A stretch of DNA of 64,000 nucleotides, taken from the NCBI GenBank assembly GCA_013115135.1, contig JABANP010000189.1, forward strand, positions 1-64,000, given 5' to 3'. Below the pieces are notes generated by a model that saw only the letters and a program-made list of their open reading frames with translations, was not told the origin of the DNA and ran no database searches. The DNA comes from Perkinsus olseni. Lineage: Eukaryota; Perkinsozoa; Perkinsida; Perkinsidae. The translations under genes and the position numbers were made by a program. Shown here one piece after another: positions 47,578 through 59,301 of this stretch (positions are counted from its first letter, which is position 1; every line of letters begins with the position of its first letter).

Positions 47578-48149
47578 TAAGAGTTCAGTAACGGAATCTC
47601 GCTTGCCAAGCTATCGATCACTTGGGCGAGCGCGTCTTTCATTGCAGGAAATCTGCGTGACACGTTTACGCGTACGATCGCCCCGCCGTCGCCTTTCCGT
47701 TCCTTTACCTTTACAGATTGAACACATACTATAGGGAAGAAGTGCTGCAACGCTTTAAGCCTGGCCCGTTTCGCCGTCCTACGTTAACGCTTGAGTGCGG
47801 GTGCTTCATATATTGGGTTGATGCTTGCTCGTCGTGGACCCGCTAGATCCGCCCGGCCCTGAGCGCTCGATCACGCGTAAAGGTCTCCCGAACCCCACTA
47901 GGAGCCCCTCAAAGGGCCCTCTTTGGTCACAGCGCTCGAGCCTCTGACGAGGTGGCGGCTGACGACTGCGGACGGCTAAGGAAGCGCTCCGGATGAGAAA
48001 CGCTGATAACCTTGATTGTGGTTGGTAGTTGTGCTCTGTATTTCTTCCCTGAATACGAGAGTACTCCTTCAATGACATATCTTAGGTTGATTCGTGGAAG
48101 ATACAAAGTAGGTAGAGTTTCGACTTTTCCTTGGTTAGTGCTCCCGTTG

Positions 48150-49561
48150 ATGATTACTGCAATGAGTCCAGTGCTACCTCGATCTCCCCCACCTAATCGG
48201 TTCGATCAGTACAGACGTACTCATCCCTCTGCCAGTCGCCAAGCTCATCATCAAACACCCCAAAAGCGGTACATCCAATACAACCCGAGTGGTCCGAAGA
48301 TTCGGGATTGGCGGAAGCAGCCCTCCCCGACTAAACGGTAAGGCCTCCTCATCATCATCGTGCTGCTGTTGCCCCGTCATGAATGATTCTGTTTAGGTGT
48401 AGAAGTCCAACATCTGAGCCCTCGACTGACAAGAAGGATCTTCCCTCTCCGAAGAGGGTTAAGAAACTTTCACCATCGGTCGTTGAAAAGGTTGACAATC
48501 TCCTTGCACGATCACTTGCCGACGAGTACTTCACAACACATCATGTTGATGCCGCACTTGCTGGCGAAATATCTTCCATTATAAACGAATTCGAAACGTT
48601 TATAATATCACAAACAACTCCAGTTGGAATAGAAGTCCAGTTAGTCCCGATAGGGTCATACGCCAGCGGGTTGGCATCCAAAGAGGACTCGAGTGTTGAT
48701 ATTCTCCTTCCAATGTTTGGTGGGGTTAGTGAAAGCTCTGATGAAGCTTCACTTGCTGAAGCCATTGCCGGTGGTCTTCATGAGTTTAGTAAATTCGATA
48801 GTAATGGTATCATGTTAGAAGACACGAATTCTATACGATGCCGATTGAAGGATGAACAGCATCAACAACAAGGCGATACTCGACTACCCGACTTTCTCCT
48901 TCGGGTTGTTAAGGCCACCACCTCTTGCAACTCTCCACCATCATCATTATCATTTACACGTCGATTGTTGCATGCAAGATTACTGCGTAGTTATTCCAAT
49001 TGTAGTCCCTTACTAGCCCCACTCGTCTGTCTTATCAGACGGTGGGGTCGAGACAATCTATTATCGGGTGTCGGGTCGATTAATAATAATCTCACCGGTT
49101 TCCAATGGGCATTACTATGTATAGCATTTCTACAGCAACAACAAGTTCTACCAAACCTGCATACTTCACGGCGACGAGGTCTTCCTGTATTGAAGTATGG
49201 TCATCTACCACGACAAGTGTTTTCATTGGTATCATCTCGAGAGGAGGCTGATGTATTTGGTCTCAACTACTTATCAGCTCGTGGGGATGTTGATGATCTT
49301 GGTAATCTCTTCGTTGGTCTTTTACGTTGGCTTCAACACGTCTCTACAACGGCACTTCAACAACATCAACAAGACGAGTCCATCATCATCACCATTTCGG
49401 AGGAATCTACTCAACAACCCCATCATGGCCTTTTCTTAGCGGATCCACTCGACCCCAATTGTAACATTTTCAGTGAGGATGAGTTGTCTGCGGTTTTACC
49501 CCCACTCAAAGCCGCTGCCGAGGCCTCCTGGGTACGGCTCGTCCAACAGGCCATCCGATGA
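48150..49561 (+). CDS. Noncanonical poly(A) polymerase / TUTase-like protein (right-arm copy)
   Basis: The gene is join(48150..48337, 48397..49561), 450 residues, with one 59-nt intron. The architecture matches the left copy: Pro/Arg-rich N-terminus, GSYASG...SSVDILL (residues about 149-167), RRWGRDNLL, LTGFQWALLCIAFLQ and DPLDPNCNIF. The same two catalytic Asp positions read Ser, so the change predates the duplication. Upstream, 48086-48138 looks like a further 53-nt intron starting GTTGATTCGTGG and ending CCTTGGTTAG; an extra 5' exon (in frame or UTR) is possible in this arm only. Substitutions relative to the left copy are few and keep the frame open, suggesting both copies are or were recently functional. 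Confidence 0.75.
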
Positions 49562-49867
49562 CTATTGTAATATTTGATACATTTACTATCACTTTCCCAG
49601 GAATGTGTTGTTTAATAATACACGGGCGGTACATCACAACTCAACAACAACCAGAAAACCAAAGAAAGACTAGCTCAGAACGTGACGCGTCAAATGACGT
49701 TTTGTGTTTAGCGCTCGCCCGAACAATCGATATGCCACACGAGCGATGACAGTGATGCGTCGATTCATGAAGACTTGACCCTGGAATTGCTTTTAACGCA
49801 GTCTTGAAGCACTTCGCAAGTCCCAAGCTTGGATCTGTGGATGTCCCGCGGGTCATCGAGAGGCCGT

Positions 49868-49889
49868 CGCTCGTCCGAGTGGGCGAGCG
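49868..49889 (+). promoter_or_regulatory. Conserved upstream hairpin of S2-A (right)
   Basis: CGCTCG(TCCGAGTGGG)CGAGCG followed by ATA, 169 bp upstream of the ATG at 50058. Confidence 0.5.
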
Positions 49890-50057
49890 ATAACATCATC
49901 CTCATTCGTGTGGTAGACTTTTCCGCACCATGAAGGATACCTTTCCGGTGGTATTTTACGTGCCTTGGCCGAGTGGGTGACTGACAGGCCACTCGATCGG
50001 CTCTTTCGGTGACGGTCCTTCCTCCCCTCCAAGCAGCGTTAAAGTCGACCCTCCTGA

Positions 50058-51022
50058 ATGTCCCCAAAACAGTTCATCATCATCGGAGTGTCAGCTGCTG
50101 CTGCATTACTCTCCAACTCACCCCTCGTTACCGCTATCGGCTCAGTTGCCCACCACAACACCCCTACTGATGTAAGAGACTCTAAAATGGCTAGTGACCG
50201 GTGGGGGTCGAAAGACGTCGATCGTAGCCCTCCCGATTGGAGGAGCGTGCTGAGTATCACCCACCGGTGGTTTCTCAGGATTACCCGCCGCCTGACGAAA
50301 ACGCCAACTTCGACGCGAAGAACGACGCTGCCTACTGTAGTTTTAATAACAAACGTATTGACGAGATAAGCCAATCAAAGCTTCTTCACATCGACGTTAA
50401 TGGCAGCAGAATACATATGCGGAGAATCCATTGCCCCAAGGGAGAAAAGCATTTGCCGCTGCAACTAGGGTGAGGGGGTTTCCTCGGACAATCCGCGTTG
50501 CACGACCTCTGCTTTGTATTTTGCAGTTTCTTCGATGAGGACGCTCTCACCTGGTATTCGATCGGTCAAGGCAAACACCCAAAGCGACAAATTTGCACTT
50601 TTGACGCCCTTCCGGGGAGCTTCCCTCCCGAGAGCACCGGCCTGGATCCGTTCAGGGACCTCGACGCCTCGACGCTTGTTGATGCTATCACCGACCTGTC
50701 CTCAGCCGTGAGGGCTTTGGGACGCACTAAACTGTATGAACACCCGAATTTGCGGGACAATACCGAAGCTGGACAATCTGCGAGAGGAAAACTGGCTCAG
50801 TTGTGTGCAGCCGCGCTGACAATTATATCTCAGGAATTTGGGAGTTTTGATGAATTGTGCGACTCGTCCGAAGGCGTCGGAGAGGGAACCATTCATGCTA
50901 CTTTTAGATCGGAGTGGCACAATAGAAAAGAAGAGACCAGCAGCGGACTCACATTGATTAAATTCACGCCAGCTGATAGACAGTTGGGGAAGACTGTACC
51001 TAAGCCGACGGTGAGGCAGTAG
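50058..51022 (+). CDS. Secreted protein, family S2 member A (right-arm copy), three exons
   Basis: The gene is join(50058..50171, 50279..50469, 50527..51022), 266 residues. Exon 1 (38 codons) is a signal-peptide exon ending at GAT/GTAAGAG. Exon 2 begins after TTTCTCAG; an alternative acceptor at 50227 (GATCGTAG) would add 17 residues. Intron 2 is 57 nt. The mature part has Cys in YCSF, HCP, CTF, LC and ELC, and aligns with member B at spaced motifs (HCPKGEKHLPL, TGLDPFRDL, STL, GSFDELC). I do not recognise the family. Secretion is predicted from the leader. The TUTase-like gene lies upstream on the same strand and member B downstream. Confidence 0.62.
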
Positions 51023-51997
51023 CTGATATTAATGTGTCTATCGGTTTTTACTCATTTCCTGTCTTTTCAACACTAGTAAACGTCAGTGGATGACGTGAAG
51101 AGGCTTTTTGATGCTAACGATGATAATGATGATGTAGATGGTGTGTGTAGCTACGATAGTGTTGCGTTTTTGCGAGTTCGGATGAGGGAATTTTATGTAC
51201 GCTGAATGCACAACGTAATCGCCTAATGTGTTGATAGCCTCGGTGCTCAACACTCGGAACTACAGAGCGGAAAGCTGTCATCTACAGTTCATTGCCTTCG
51301 CGTGCCAAACCTCGACTCGAACACAAGACACCACAGGATTGGGCTATCATCTTGACTCAGCGGCTCGATTGAGCAGATATACAGCGGTATCCGTCTACAA
51401 CCGCGGAGCAAGCACGAAGTCACTATGCCGATTTCGTGGGTGCTATCCTCTGTTATATTTCTGATCAGCTGAAGTCACTTCGAAAAGCTAGTGCTTTGGG
51501 GATGTTGTTGTTGTTTACGTTGTGTGCAGTCAGAATGGTGTTGTGTTGTTGTGAGTTCATGGAGCCTGGATGATAACGCCAACCATATTGCATCGTTTCG
51601 TCCTAGAGTTGGATTCATCATCCTCAGAAAAAGTCTGGATTCTGAACTTCAGAATCTAAACTCAGCCATGATTTCTTACTGAAATATCAAGCTTGAAGCT
51701 GTACAGTATGAACGGGCATCAGTCCTTGCATCACACTAAGCTATGAGGACAGGATGGCCCGATGAGGCCAGCACAGTCAGATTGAAACGTTCCTTAATAA
51801 CGAGCAATACATGAATTAGTCATCACGTCTTCCTGCTCTAAGGCTTCGACCGACTTCTTCTGCATCAGGTCGGGTACGGTGTAATGCCTCTTGATGATAC
51901 CATGGTTATCATCACTAGTAGTGATTCACTACTGCAGCAGCAGTACTGCACGCCCACTAACGAGTTGCAGCCTGCCCGTTGCAAGCTTCGATGCCCT

Positions 51998-52019
51998 CGC
52001 TCGTCCGACCAGGCGAGCG
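51998..52019 (+). promoter_or_regulatory. Conserved upstream hairpin of S2-B (right)
   Basis: CGCTCG(TCCGACCAGG)CGAGCG followed by ATA, 165-186 bp upstream of the ATG at 52184. Sequence between hairpin and ATG is also shared with the S2-A gene near the ATG (CTCCAAGCAGCGTTAAAGTC). Confidence 0.5.
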
Positions 52020-52183
52020 ATACCCCCTTCGGGCGGAGTTTCCCTCCTCAAGATCGGGCCACGGGATATTTCCACGTCTCTACTGAACATTTCTGACCGG
52101 CTTTCATCAACAGACCCTCGGAAAGGGTCGCCGCGTCGCCGGTCCTTCCTCCCCTCCAAGCAGCGTTAAAGTCGACCCTCCTG

Positions 52184-53106
52184 AATGTCCCCAAAACAGT
52201 TCATCATCATCGGCGTGTCAGCTGCTGCTGCATTACTCTCCAACTCACCCCTCGTTACCGCTATCGGCTCAGTGGCCCGACACAGCACCTCTACTGATGT
52301 AAGAGAGTCTAAAATGACTAATGTCTGTTATCCACCGGTTTCAATAGCATCAATGTGATGCCGTCACATCTAAGACCATGTTTGGGATCGATTCGCAGCT
52401 GACTTTCGGTGACTGCCCTTATCCGGGCTGCATCGCTCTCAGGATTCTCCCCCACAGGATGGAACATCATACACCTCGACCACAACTAACTTGACTCGTT
52501 GTCACTATCGACGCAGGAGTGCGGAAGGGACTCTACTAGAGGGCTTAAAAATCGTCATTAGCCATTCCGAGCTTCAAACCCAACGGGTCCGTTGCCCGGG
52601 GAGCTCCAAGCATGTCCCTTTCAGTTCAACGTAAGGGCAATATCCCCTTCTTTTCTTCGCTACTCTCTTTTAGGTACGACGGCCACAGCGGTCTGAGCTC
52701 GTACTTTCTGGGCACGGCTGATGATTATGAGCACTCGTACAGTTTCGAGGGTTCGCGCACTCCGAGAAACACTGGCCGGGATCCGATAAGGGCGTTGAAG
52801 CCCTCTACTTTACGCAGCAAAATTGATAGGCTATACTCGGCCGTGACGATGATTGGATCGACCACTGTTCTTTACGAAGACGATGAAGAGTCTCCTGAGA
52901 CGGAAGCTAGGCGATTCGCGATCGTCGCACTCCGAGAAGTGTGCTCGGCTGCTATTCCGGTGGTTAAGACGCTCGGCACTTTCAAAGGCTTGTGCGTGAA
53001 GTACTACAAAGAGTCCAAGGGAGCCGTTGATGTCGCTAAGAAGACAAAGGGGTGGAGTGTCACCAAAACTCTCGGTGTCACCAGGATAAGCCCCCCGGAT
53101 GAGTGA
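52184..53106 (+). CDS. Secreted protein, family S2 member B (right-arm copy), three exons
   Basis: The gene is join(52184..52297, 52443..52630, 52674..53106), 244 residues. Exon 1 differs from member A's by only a few residues (MSPKQFIIIGVSAAAALLSN is identical), and the start of intron 1 is also shared. Exon 2 carries TRCHYRRR and RCPGSSKHVPF; exon 3 carries YFLG, TGRDPIRALKPSTL, LYEDDEE and GTFKGLC. The frame is open only when the 43-nt intron 2 is removed. Apart from the leader it is only distantly similar to member A. Function unknown; predicted secreted. Confidence 0.62.
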
Positions 53107-54141
53107 CGCTATATTTGCGGTCTTTTGCGATTCACTGCAGATTAGCTGAAGTCTTATCAAAAAGATAATCTTTTGTTGATGTTGTTGTTGTTGTTGTTCA
53201 CGTTGTATGCAGTCACAATGGCGTTGGGTTGTTGTGAGTCCACGCAGCGGAGGTCATATCGTCAAGCATCGTCGCAGCGTTTAGTCATCTTCTTCCGGAG
53301 TTCACACTCCAAAACCGCAGTGTTATGGAGATATCAAACTTGAAGCTGTTCAGTGTGAGTGTGCAACAGTCCTGGCACCACGCTCAGTTATAACAGAGAT
53401 GAAAGAGGAAGATCAATACATCTCATCGATAACTTCCTTATCACCGCTATTGGCCGAGCCAGCGGATAGAATGCTCATCGTAATAGAGGGCTACGGTGAC
53501 ACTTATTACCCTAATAAGGAGAACCCTCTGAGTGTATCATAGACCCTCCTTATTAACAACTTCGGGAGATCTATTAGACTTTCCGGGTACTGCGCGGATG
53601 TTTGTGCATGCGTGCAGCGGCCTCTATAGGTGTGTCCGACCTGTTCGTTGTCTCGGCTTACCCCGTACCTCCTCTTCTCATTATCACAAGCACTGGTTTA
53701 ACTCAAGGCTTCGACGTGTAGTGTTCATCAGTGAGTACATCCCCGCATCTCTTCCTGCGAATTAACACCTCATTACACGCAGCAGCGGCACGCATATACA
53801 TAGCCCAGTCCGCTATGTTCCTGCGTGCAGCGGAGCGGTGGTCAGCATATTCATGAAAATTCGGTTGGGCTTCAAAAGGGAGCCCTACCTAGAGAGAGTG
53901 CGGTGCGCAGCACCAACCGCAAAACGAATTTCAACATCGAAATTCAATAATATCCGCAGCCTAAAGCGTTCTCGACAAAGGGCTATAGTCGATACTTCCG
54001 CAGCTGGGTCAACTCAAGGTCTCATTTTTTAAGCGCATAGAAGTCCAAGACAAGTGGTCGATATCCTTGAAAATATGCAATTATCCGATCTCAGTGCCCC
54101 CAACTGTTAGAATTCAACAACAAAATAGAGTCAGAAACAAA
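53107..54141. other. Intergenic in the right arm
   Basis: Corresponds to 36,294-37,761 of the left arm without its ~415-bp extra segment. No gene with support is seen. Confidence 0.45.
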
Positions 54142-57100
54142 TCACCCTCTCATGCTTTTGATAACAACTTCTTCTCCGCTTTCTCGACTCAGAATTCTCT
54201 GCGTCAATTGCACTCGAGGGCCTCGCCTCTCATCCTACAAGAAAACCATCAACAAGTTATCGACAACAACGACGTTGTTGTGTGACTAGACTTAACGAGT
54301 TCTGTCAGGGCGAGCGACACTATTGAACCACATACTGCCATATTAGCCGATACACTATTGATTCACTGATCGAGTATAACGCACATTTACCAAACTTACG
54401 AAAATGACGAGTTTGCCCTCAGCGTCTCTCGGCAACTGGAATGCTCCAACTCCTTCGCACTCATAATCGGTATCTGAGAAAGCAAAAAATCAGAAAAAAA
54501 ATCGAAAAAAATTCACCCCAAGGCATTCGGGCCGGCAGAGGCGGTGGAATCGGCAAATGAGCAAACTCTTCCTCGTTGTACGCAGACAACCACAGCGTTC
54601 GCCTGAGGTGAGAAAAATCTTCCGCGTGCGGTGCGAGATTATGAAACGGCTGAAAGATACCTTTGCCTCAAATCCAAAGAAGATGCAGTCACTCGCAATG
54701 CGCGGCGGAGGGACTCGCAGACTTCAGTCTCTCCGGGCATGCCTGCCAGGGCCGCGGCGTTGAGTAGCGAACTGAGTAACGAAAAGTGTGGTATTGAACA
54801 AAATCATCCTGAAGGAATCCCAGTTGCGTTAGAAAAACGAAATTTTCTGATATGAAATTTGGCAAGCCCAATGAATTAATGTTAATTTTCGGCATAAATT
54901 CTTTGGCCCTGCTGAATTTCTGTTGATAATCTACAGGAGAAAAGCAGCTGGAAAGTCCCTTAAAGCGCTCAGCGAAATAATTCTCGATGCCCTCAGAGTC
55001 TCGAACTCGTGGCGGCCTACAGGAGATGAGGCGCCGGCAGGCTGTTGACTGCCTTTCTGACGGCTTCCGATTGAAGAAGGATGGAGACAACAGCCTCGGT
55101 ACTCGGGAGGGATGCCAGGGCGGCAAAGGCAAAGACCAGTCGGGAATGGATCTGGAGAAATGGACGAGGGGGGATTCGAACCCGGGACCTGAATCTTACG
55201 TAATTCGGCTCAGCAGTGATGGTGTGCTCTAAAACGTTCTCGAACTCTTCTATAAACTTATCGGATCGGTACCCCACCTGCGGAGACAGAGAATCTCAGC
55301 TTCAAGCAAGTAAGATACAAAAGAGGTCAAGTAGAAGCCTACCTTGGCAGCGGTATGACCCAGTTTGACCATTCCCATTCTCTCTGAATGAGCCGTCGTC
55401 TCTTGTCGGCTTCTCAGATCCCTACACTGCTTATCACAATATCCCTAAAATCTTCCGGCTGCGCAGCGCGTATCTTTCTCGACCATCACCAACCTGCATA
55501 TCCTCATCTCCAACGCGCTCAGCCACTGCTGCAAACACCAACCAATCGCTCGGTGAATCCTCTTCACTACTGACGTATCCTAAAATCCGTAAAGTCCTCG
55601 AGTGGACCTATCGAGCTTCCTCATCATCCTGAATTTCATCAAAAAACCACACTTCCCTCACGACGCTCGACCAACCAATATTGTCCGTACATCACACAAA
55701 GATGTCTCAAACTAGGCCTTCGTAACGAAAAAAGCGGAGCTCGGCACGAAGTCTCGGGTTCGAACCCCAGCCAGGGCTTTTCTCTGTATTTTTTCGGGTT
55801 CATCTACAACGGTCCACGCTGGTTTTTGGTAGCAATCCTACGCAGGAGGATCGGCGTGAGCGAAATTACCACGCAGAGCCTATGCGCACAAGAGGGGCTT
55901 GTGCGCGCCAAAGTTAGCAAGAGACCTATGGTAGTGCAGTATAGTTCAATGCTAGAGCTAGCAAAGCGCTAGCACTAGAAACAGCCATGAAGTTAAGGCT
56001 ATAATGTTGGCGGATGCGAGCTTGACCCAGCCCTCCGCTCCCTGGATGTGGAGGTAGGATACTGGAGACTGCTGACTCGACCCAGATCGGGTATGGGGTC
56101 GGGCAGCTCTCGTGTCCTACTGAACCGTGGTGGCCTCCAAATGCTAGTTGGCAGCAGACACAGGCTACTGCCTGGTCGCTGGCTCTAATACTGCTGGATA
56201 TCGCGGAGGTCAGAGCAGAGCCACTCACTGTTCACACTCCCAACCTCTGCATCATGGGAATTTCGGGTTGGTAGAACGGGGATGGGCGCGATTTCGTATT
56301 TTTTATAGAATATATGAATCGAGACCTTTCGATTGGTATGCGTCCCATGAGTTCATTCAGCATAGTCGTGGAGAAATAATTTGAACGAACGAACGAACGC
56401 ACAAAAGAAGCGCAGAAGTGACAGTATATGCTCCGCTCGCTTCGCTCGCTCCGCAATTCAAATCTTCGCTCTGTAACGACCCCTCCACAAATTCTTGGTA
56501 TGCAACTCATAACTCGAGGAAGCCGACTTTCGCTCTGATATTAGAATACAACCAACAACCCAATACTCCTTTCAGGTTGGTGAATGCGGCAACGCTTAGG
56601 AAACTATACCCCACCGCCACCTGTCCGATCATCAGCTATATTGTTCTCCCTCCAAGTTCTACTATTACTATCATGACTTCAAGATTCAGTGACAGCTCCA
56701 TCAAGCCTTACGGTTCTCTATTCATGGCCAACTCGAACCAGAGTAACGTTCACGATGAGCAGACTACAAACGAGGCCCCAATGCCCAGTACCACGTCTCC
56801 ATAAAATTCCCCATCCCAATTTTTCAGAAAACTTGGATCCAAATTCACGGTGAAAGCTCAGATTCTCACCTTGGATGACTTCCCTAGTCTTATCAAAATT
56901 ATCCGCCTCTGGCCGTAGTGAGCCATAAGATTCCACGACTCTGGCAAAGATACTCAGAGACAGCTCACCACCTCTAAAAAGTACTCGGGCCTACCAAAGA
57001 TACCACCAATGCTACACACGACCCAATAAAATGATTCTCAAGTTCCTAAGAATTGCGTAAATTTTGGTATGTCAAAACGCTACGAACCTAATTCGACACA

Positions 57101-59096
57101 ATCGCGCCGAAGACAAACCAATCCCGAATTTCGCTGCTTCGCTCCGCCGATTTTGCGTTCTACCACCTGGGCCATCAAGGCATCGATTATGTAATCGTCT
57201 TTGCAGCCATGAGCCGCCAGAGTCTCCATAACAGTCCCCAGCCCTCCTCGAATATGCGGCAGAACAGCTGACAAAAACACGAGCTTCGGAGAACTGGAAC
57301 TTATTCTGTATCTTCCTCGCTTCTACCTAAGATACTCGGCCTCGCCACTGACCAGATGGAAGGATCTCTGAGAGGCAGCTGGAGATCTCCGACGTACTAA
57401 AACAAAAAGGACGAATCACGTGAAAAATGTTACACATTTACTCGCCATTTTTTTTGATAAAACAATTTCTCATCACGCTATTGACCCAGTGAAAAATTGC
57501 AGCGGAAAATTTCTACACAAAAATCTCGAAATTTAATTTCCCAAGGAATTTCATGCCTTATTCTCCCAAAAATTTTGCGAAAAATTCCGTTTTTACCTCC
57601 AAAAATTGCACCAGCCGTTTCGGGCTCGCTGTTCCCAACACATTGTCCGCTCGACCCGCCACTGCCGCCCATACCGAAGCGTCAGCGTATCTGACGCCCG
57701 GGCGAGGGAAATCTTCTACTACGCAGCCGAATGCCCTACCCGATGCTTCGGAAAAGCCTCGTGGCCTCGACGATTTGAGTGGGGTAATATTCTCCGGCCG
57801 ACTGACCGAATCTTCGGGCGAGGACTGAAAAGCGGTATTTGTCAGAAAAGATGAAAAAATCGGGAAATTTCGGCGATCATGGCATTGTGAAATTGGCGAG
57901 TGTGGCGATTGGCATTCGAAATTTTCATTTCGAAAAGATGGCACTTCGACGTGCAGCTCGTCCATGGGAGTTTGTGAAATTGTGGTACTATTCTGAGAAA
58001 TAATCAGAACCACTTGGTGAAAAAAACCTTCAGAATCTGCGAAGCTCTGGAAACGAGAGCCGCTCGAAAGCTGTCTAGACCGAGCCCAGGTCGGTTAGTA
58101 CATATACTTCTAACTGTCGTATCCAAGGTTCATCCATGCATGTCGCGAAATCGCTCCCGAATTTCAGCGCGGAAACGAGACGACCTTCTCAGAATCCGTA
58201 AAACCCTAGGGTTAACCTCGGATACGCAAATCCCATAGTACCTCTGCACGCGGAAATTTGTGCCGAATCGTGACGAGCAACTCGGGTTAATACTTGCAGT
58301 AACTCATCGGGGGTGTATCTGACAGGTCCGTGATTTTTCCCTGCAACATCAGAAAATCCCACAAAAAAACGCACTTTTAAGATGCCCAAAAGTACTCGAA
58401 CGCACCTATGGAGCGCTTCAGTCAGGGATGGGTTTGATTAAGCTTATTGGGGACGGACATTAGCGCTCGCGCAGAGGGTAGAACAAACCTTAGACACTTT
58501 CTTTCAGCTGTGGTACTTTCTTGAAGTAGGGAAAAGTTTTTTTAAGTTTAAGAGAAGCTTTTCGCGTTATACAAAAGTTTTAGGCCATGCGAGGATTTTT
58601 TCGGAAAATTCGGCGATGAGCGGCTGCCAAGCTCCGCTTCCGTCCTCGAAAAGGAGAATTAACTTTTTTACGATTAATAACGCTTAATTAAAATTTTTAA
58701 CGCCATTAATGTGTTTACATGTTCACTCAGTAGACGAAATTATCTCAGTCTTCGAACGGCGCTGAGATGACGATTTGAGAGAAGTGGATTGTTCTCTAAG
58801 ATAATAGACATAGTTTTTGAAGACCACTATTGTGTAAAATTGGCGTGAAAGCCGACGACGACATTTTTGCTGACCTCGTGGCGATGTACAGCAAGGCGTA
58901 TATGAGAAGCTCCAATGACGAACACAGCGGTTCATACCGCATTCTACACAAATTTATGGATACTATCGACCAATTCAATACCAAATTTTCCGCAACTCGT
59001 AATGGATCTTACCTAGAGGCTGCGGAGATGGCGCCCATCATCTCCGTTGGATCGGGAGAGATCGGCTTGGCGACGTGGAGGCATCTTGATGACACT
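54142..59096 (-). CDS. Many-exon helical-repeat protein, HPR-like (right-arm copy)
   Basis: Inverted counterpart of 31464-36293. The stop codon is at 54142-54144 after VVIKSMRG; recognisable exons reach back to one starting at 59096 (RCLHVAKPISPDPTEMMGAISAAS). The C-terminal exons (LNAAALAGMPGETEVCESL, LWLSAYNEEEFDYLPIPPP, VQLTQRILSRESGEE) and the repeat-type exons (LPHIRGGLGTVMETLAAHG, LSIFARVVESYGSLRPEAD) are open. The intron at about 54,770-55,020 has a different, shorter sequence than in the left arm, with a frame that reads through part of it. An organellar RNA-binding role is only inferred from the helical-repeat look. The gene is head-to-head with the TPR-hydrolase gene, about 200 bp apart. 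Confidence 0.5.
55190..55200. other. tRNA T-arm-like (B-box) motif in an intron
   Basis: The ~48-nt intron of the helical-repeat gene at this point (34953-35000 in the left arm) is largely GGTCCCGGGTTCGAATCCC-like sequence, as in a tRNA 3' half. No matching 5' half is found. The coordinates mark only the general position; the B-box core lies at about 55,165-55,190. Confidence 0.35.
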
Positions 59097-59301
59097 CTGA
59101 ACGGATGCAGGAGACGGGAAGATGAAAGGGCCATTAGTGAAATATTCAACCTATTCCGTATCTTCCATGCTCAACCTAAGATCCCTCGTAACGATTCACA
59201 TCAGCCGGCCGGTAAGGATGAGCTCAAGATACGTCATTATCGATCATATTGGCGCGCGCTACGATAACCCACAATTTTACTAAACGCCGTCTACTACTAC
59301 G

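Larger units (their letters stand above)
42758..48124. other. Unique spacer between the giant inverted-repeat arms
   Basis: This 5.4-kb stretch is not duplicated. It holds a strand-skewed segment (about 42,840-43,760, C and A much above G on the plus strand; an open frame 42834-43145 lies in it but has no motif), a 28-bp minisatellite, a truncated TUTase fragment, a MITE and otherwise unassigned DNA. Confidence 0.75.

Noticed and set aside
58830..59267. 145-codon plus-strand frame (and its left-arm mirror at 31730-31482) as a gene
   Set aside because: In the left arm the frame is cut by TGG to TGA. Substitutions between arms are largely silent in the opposite-strand frame of the helical-repeat gene, which also has matching splice sites. 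It is an antisense shadow.
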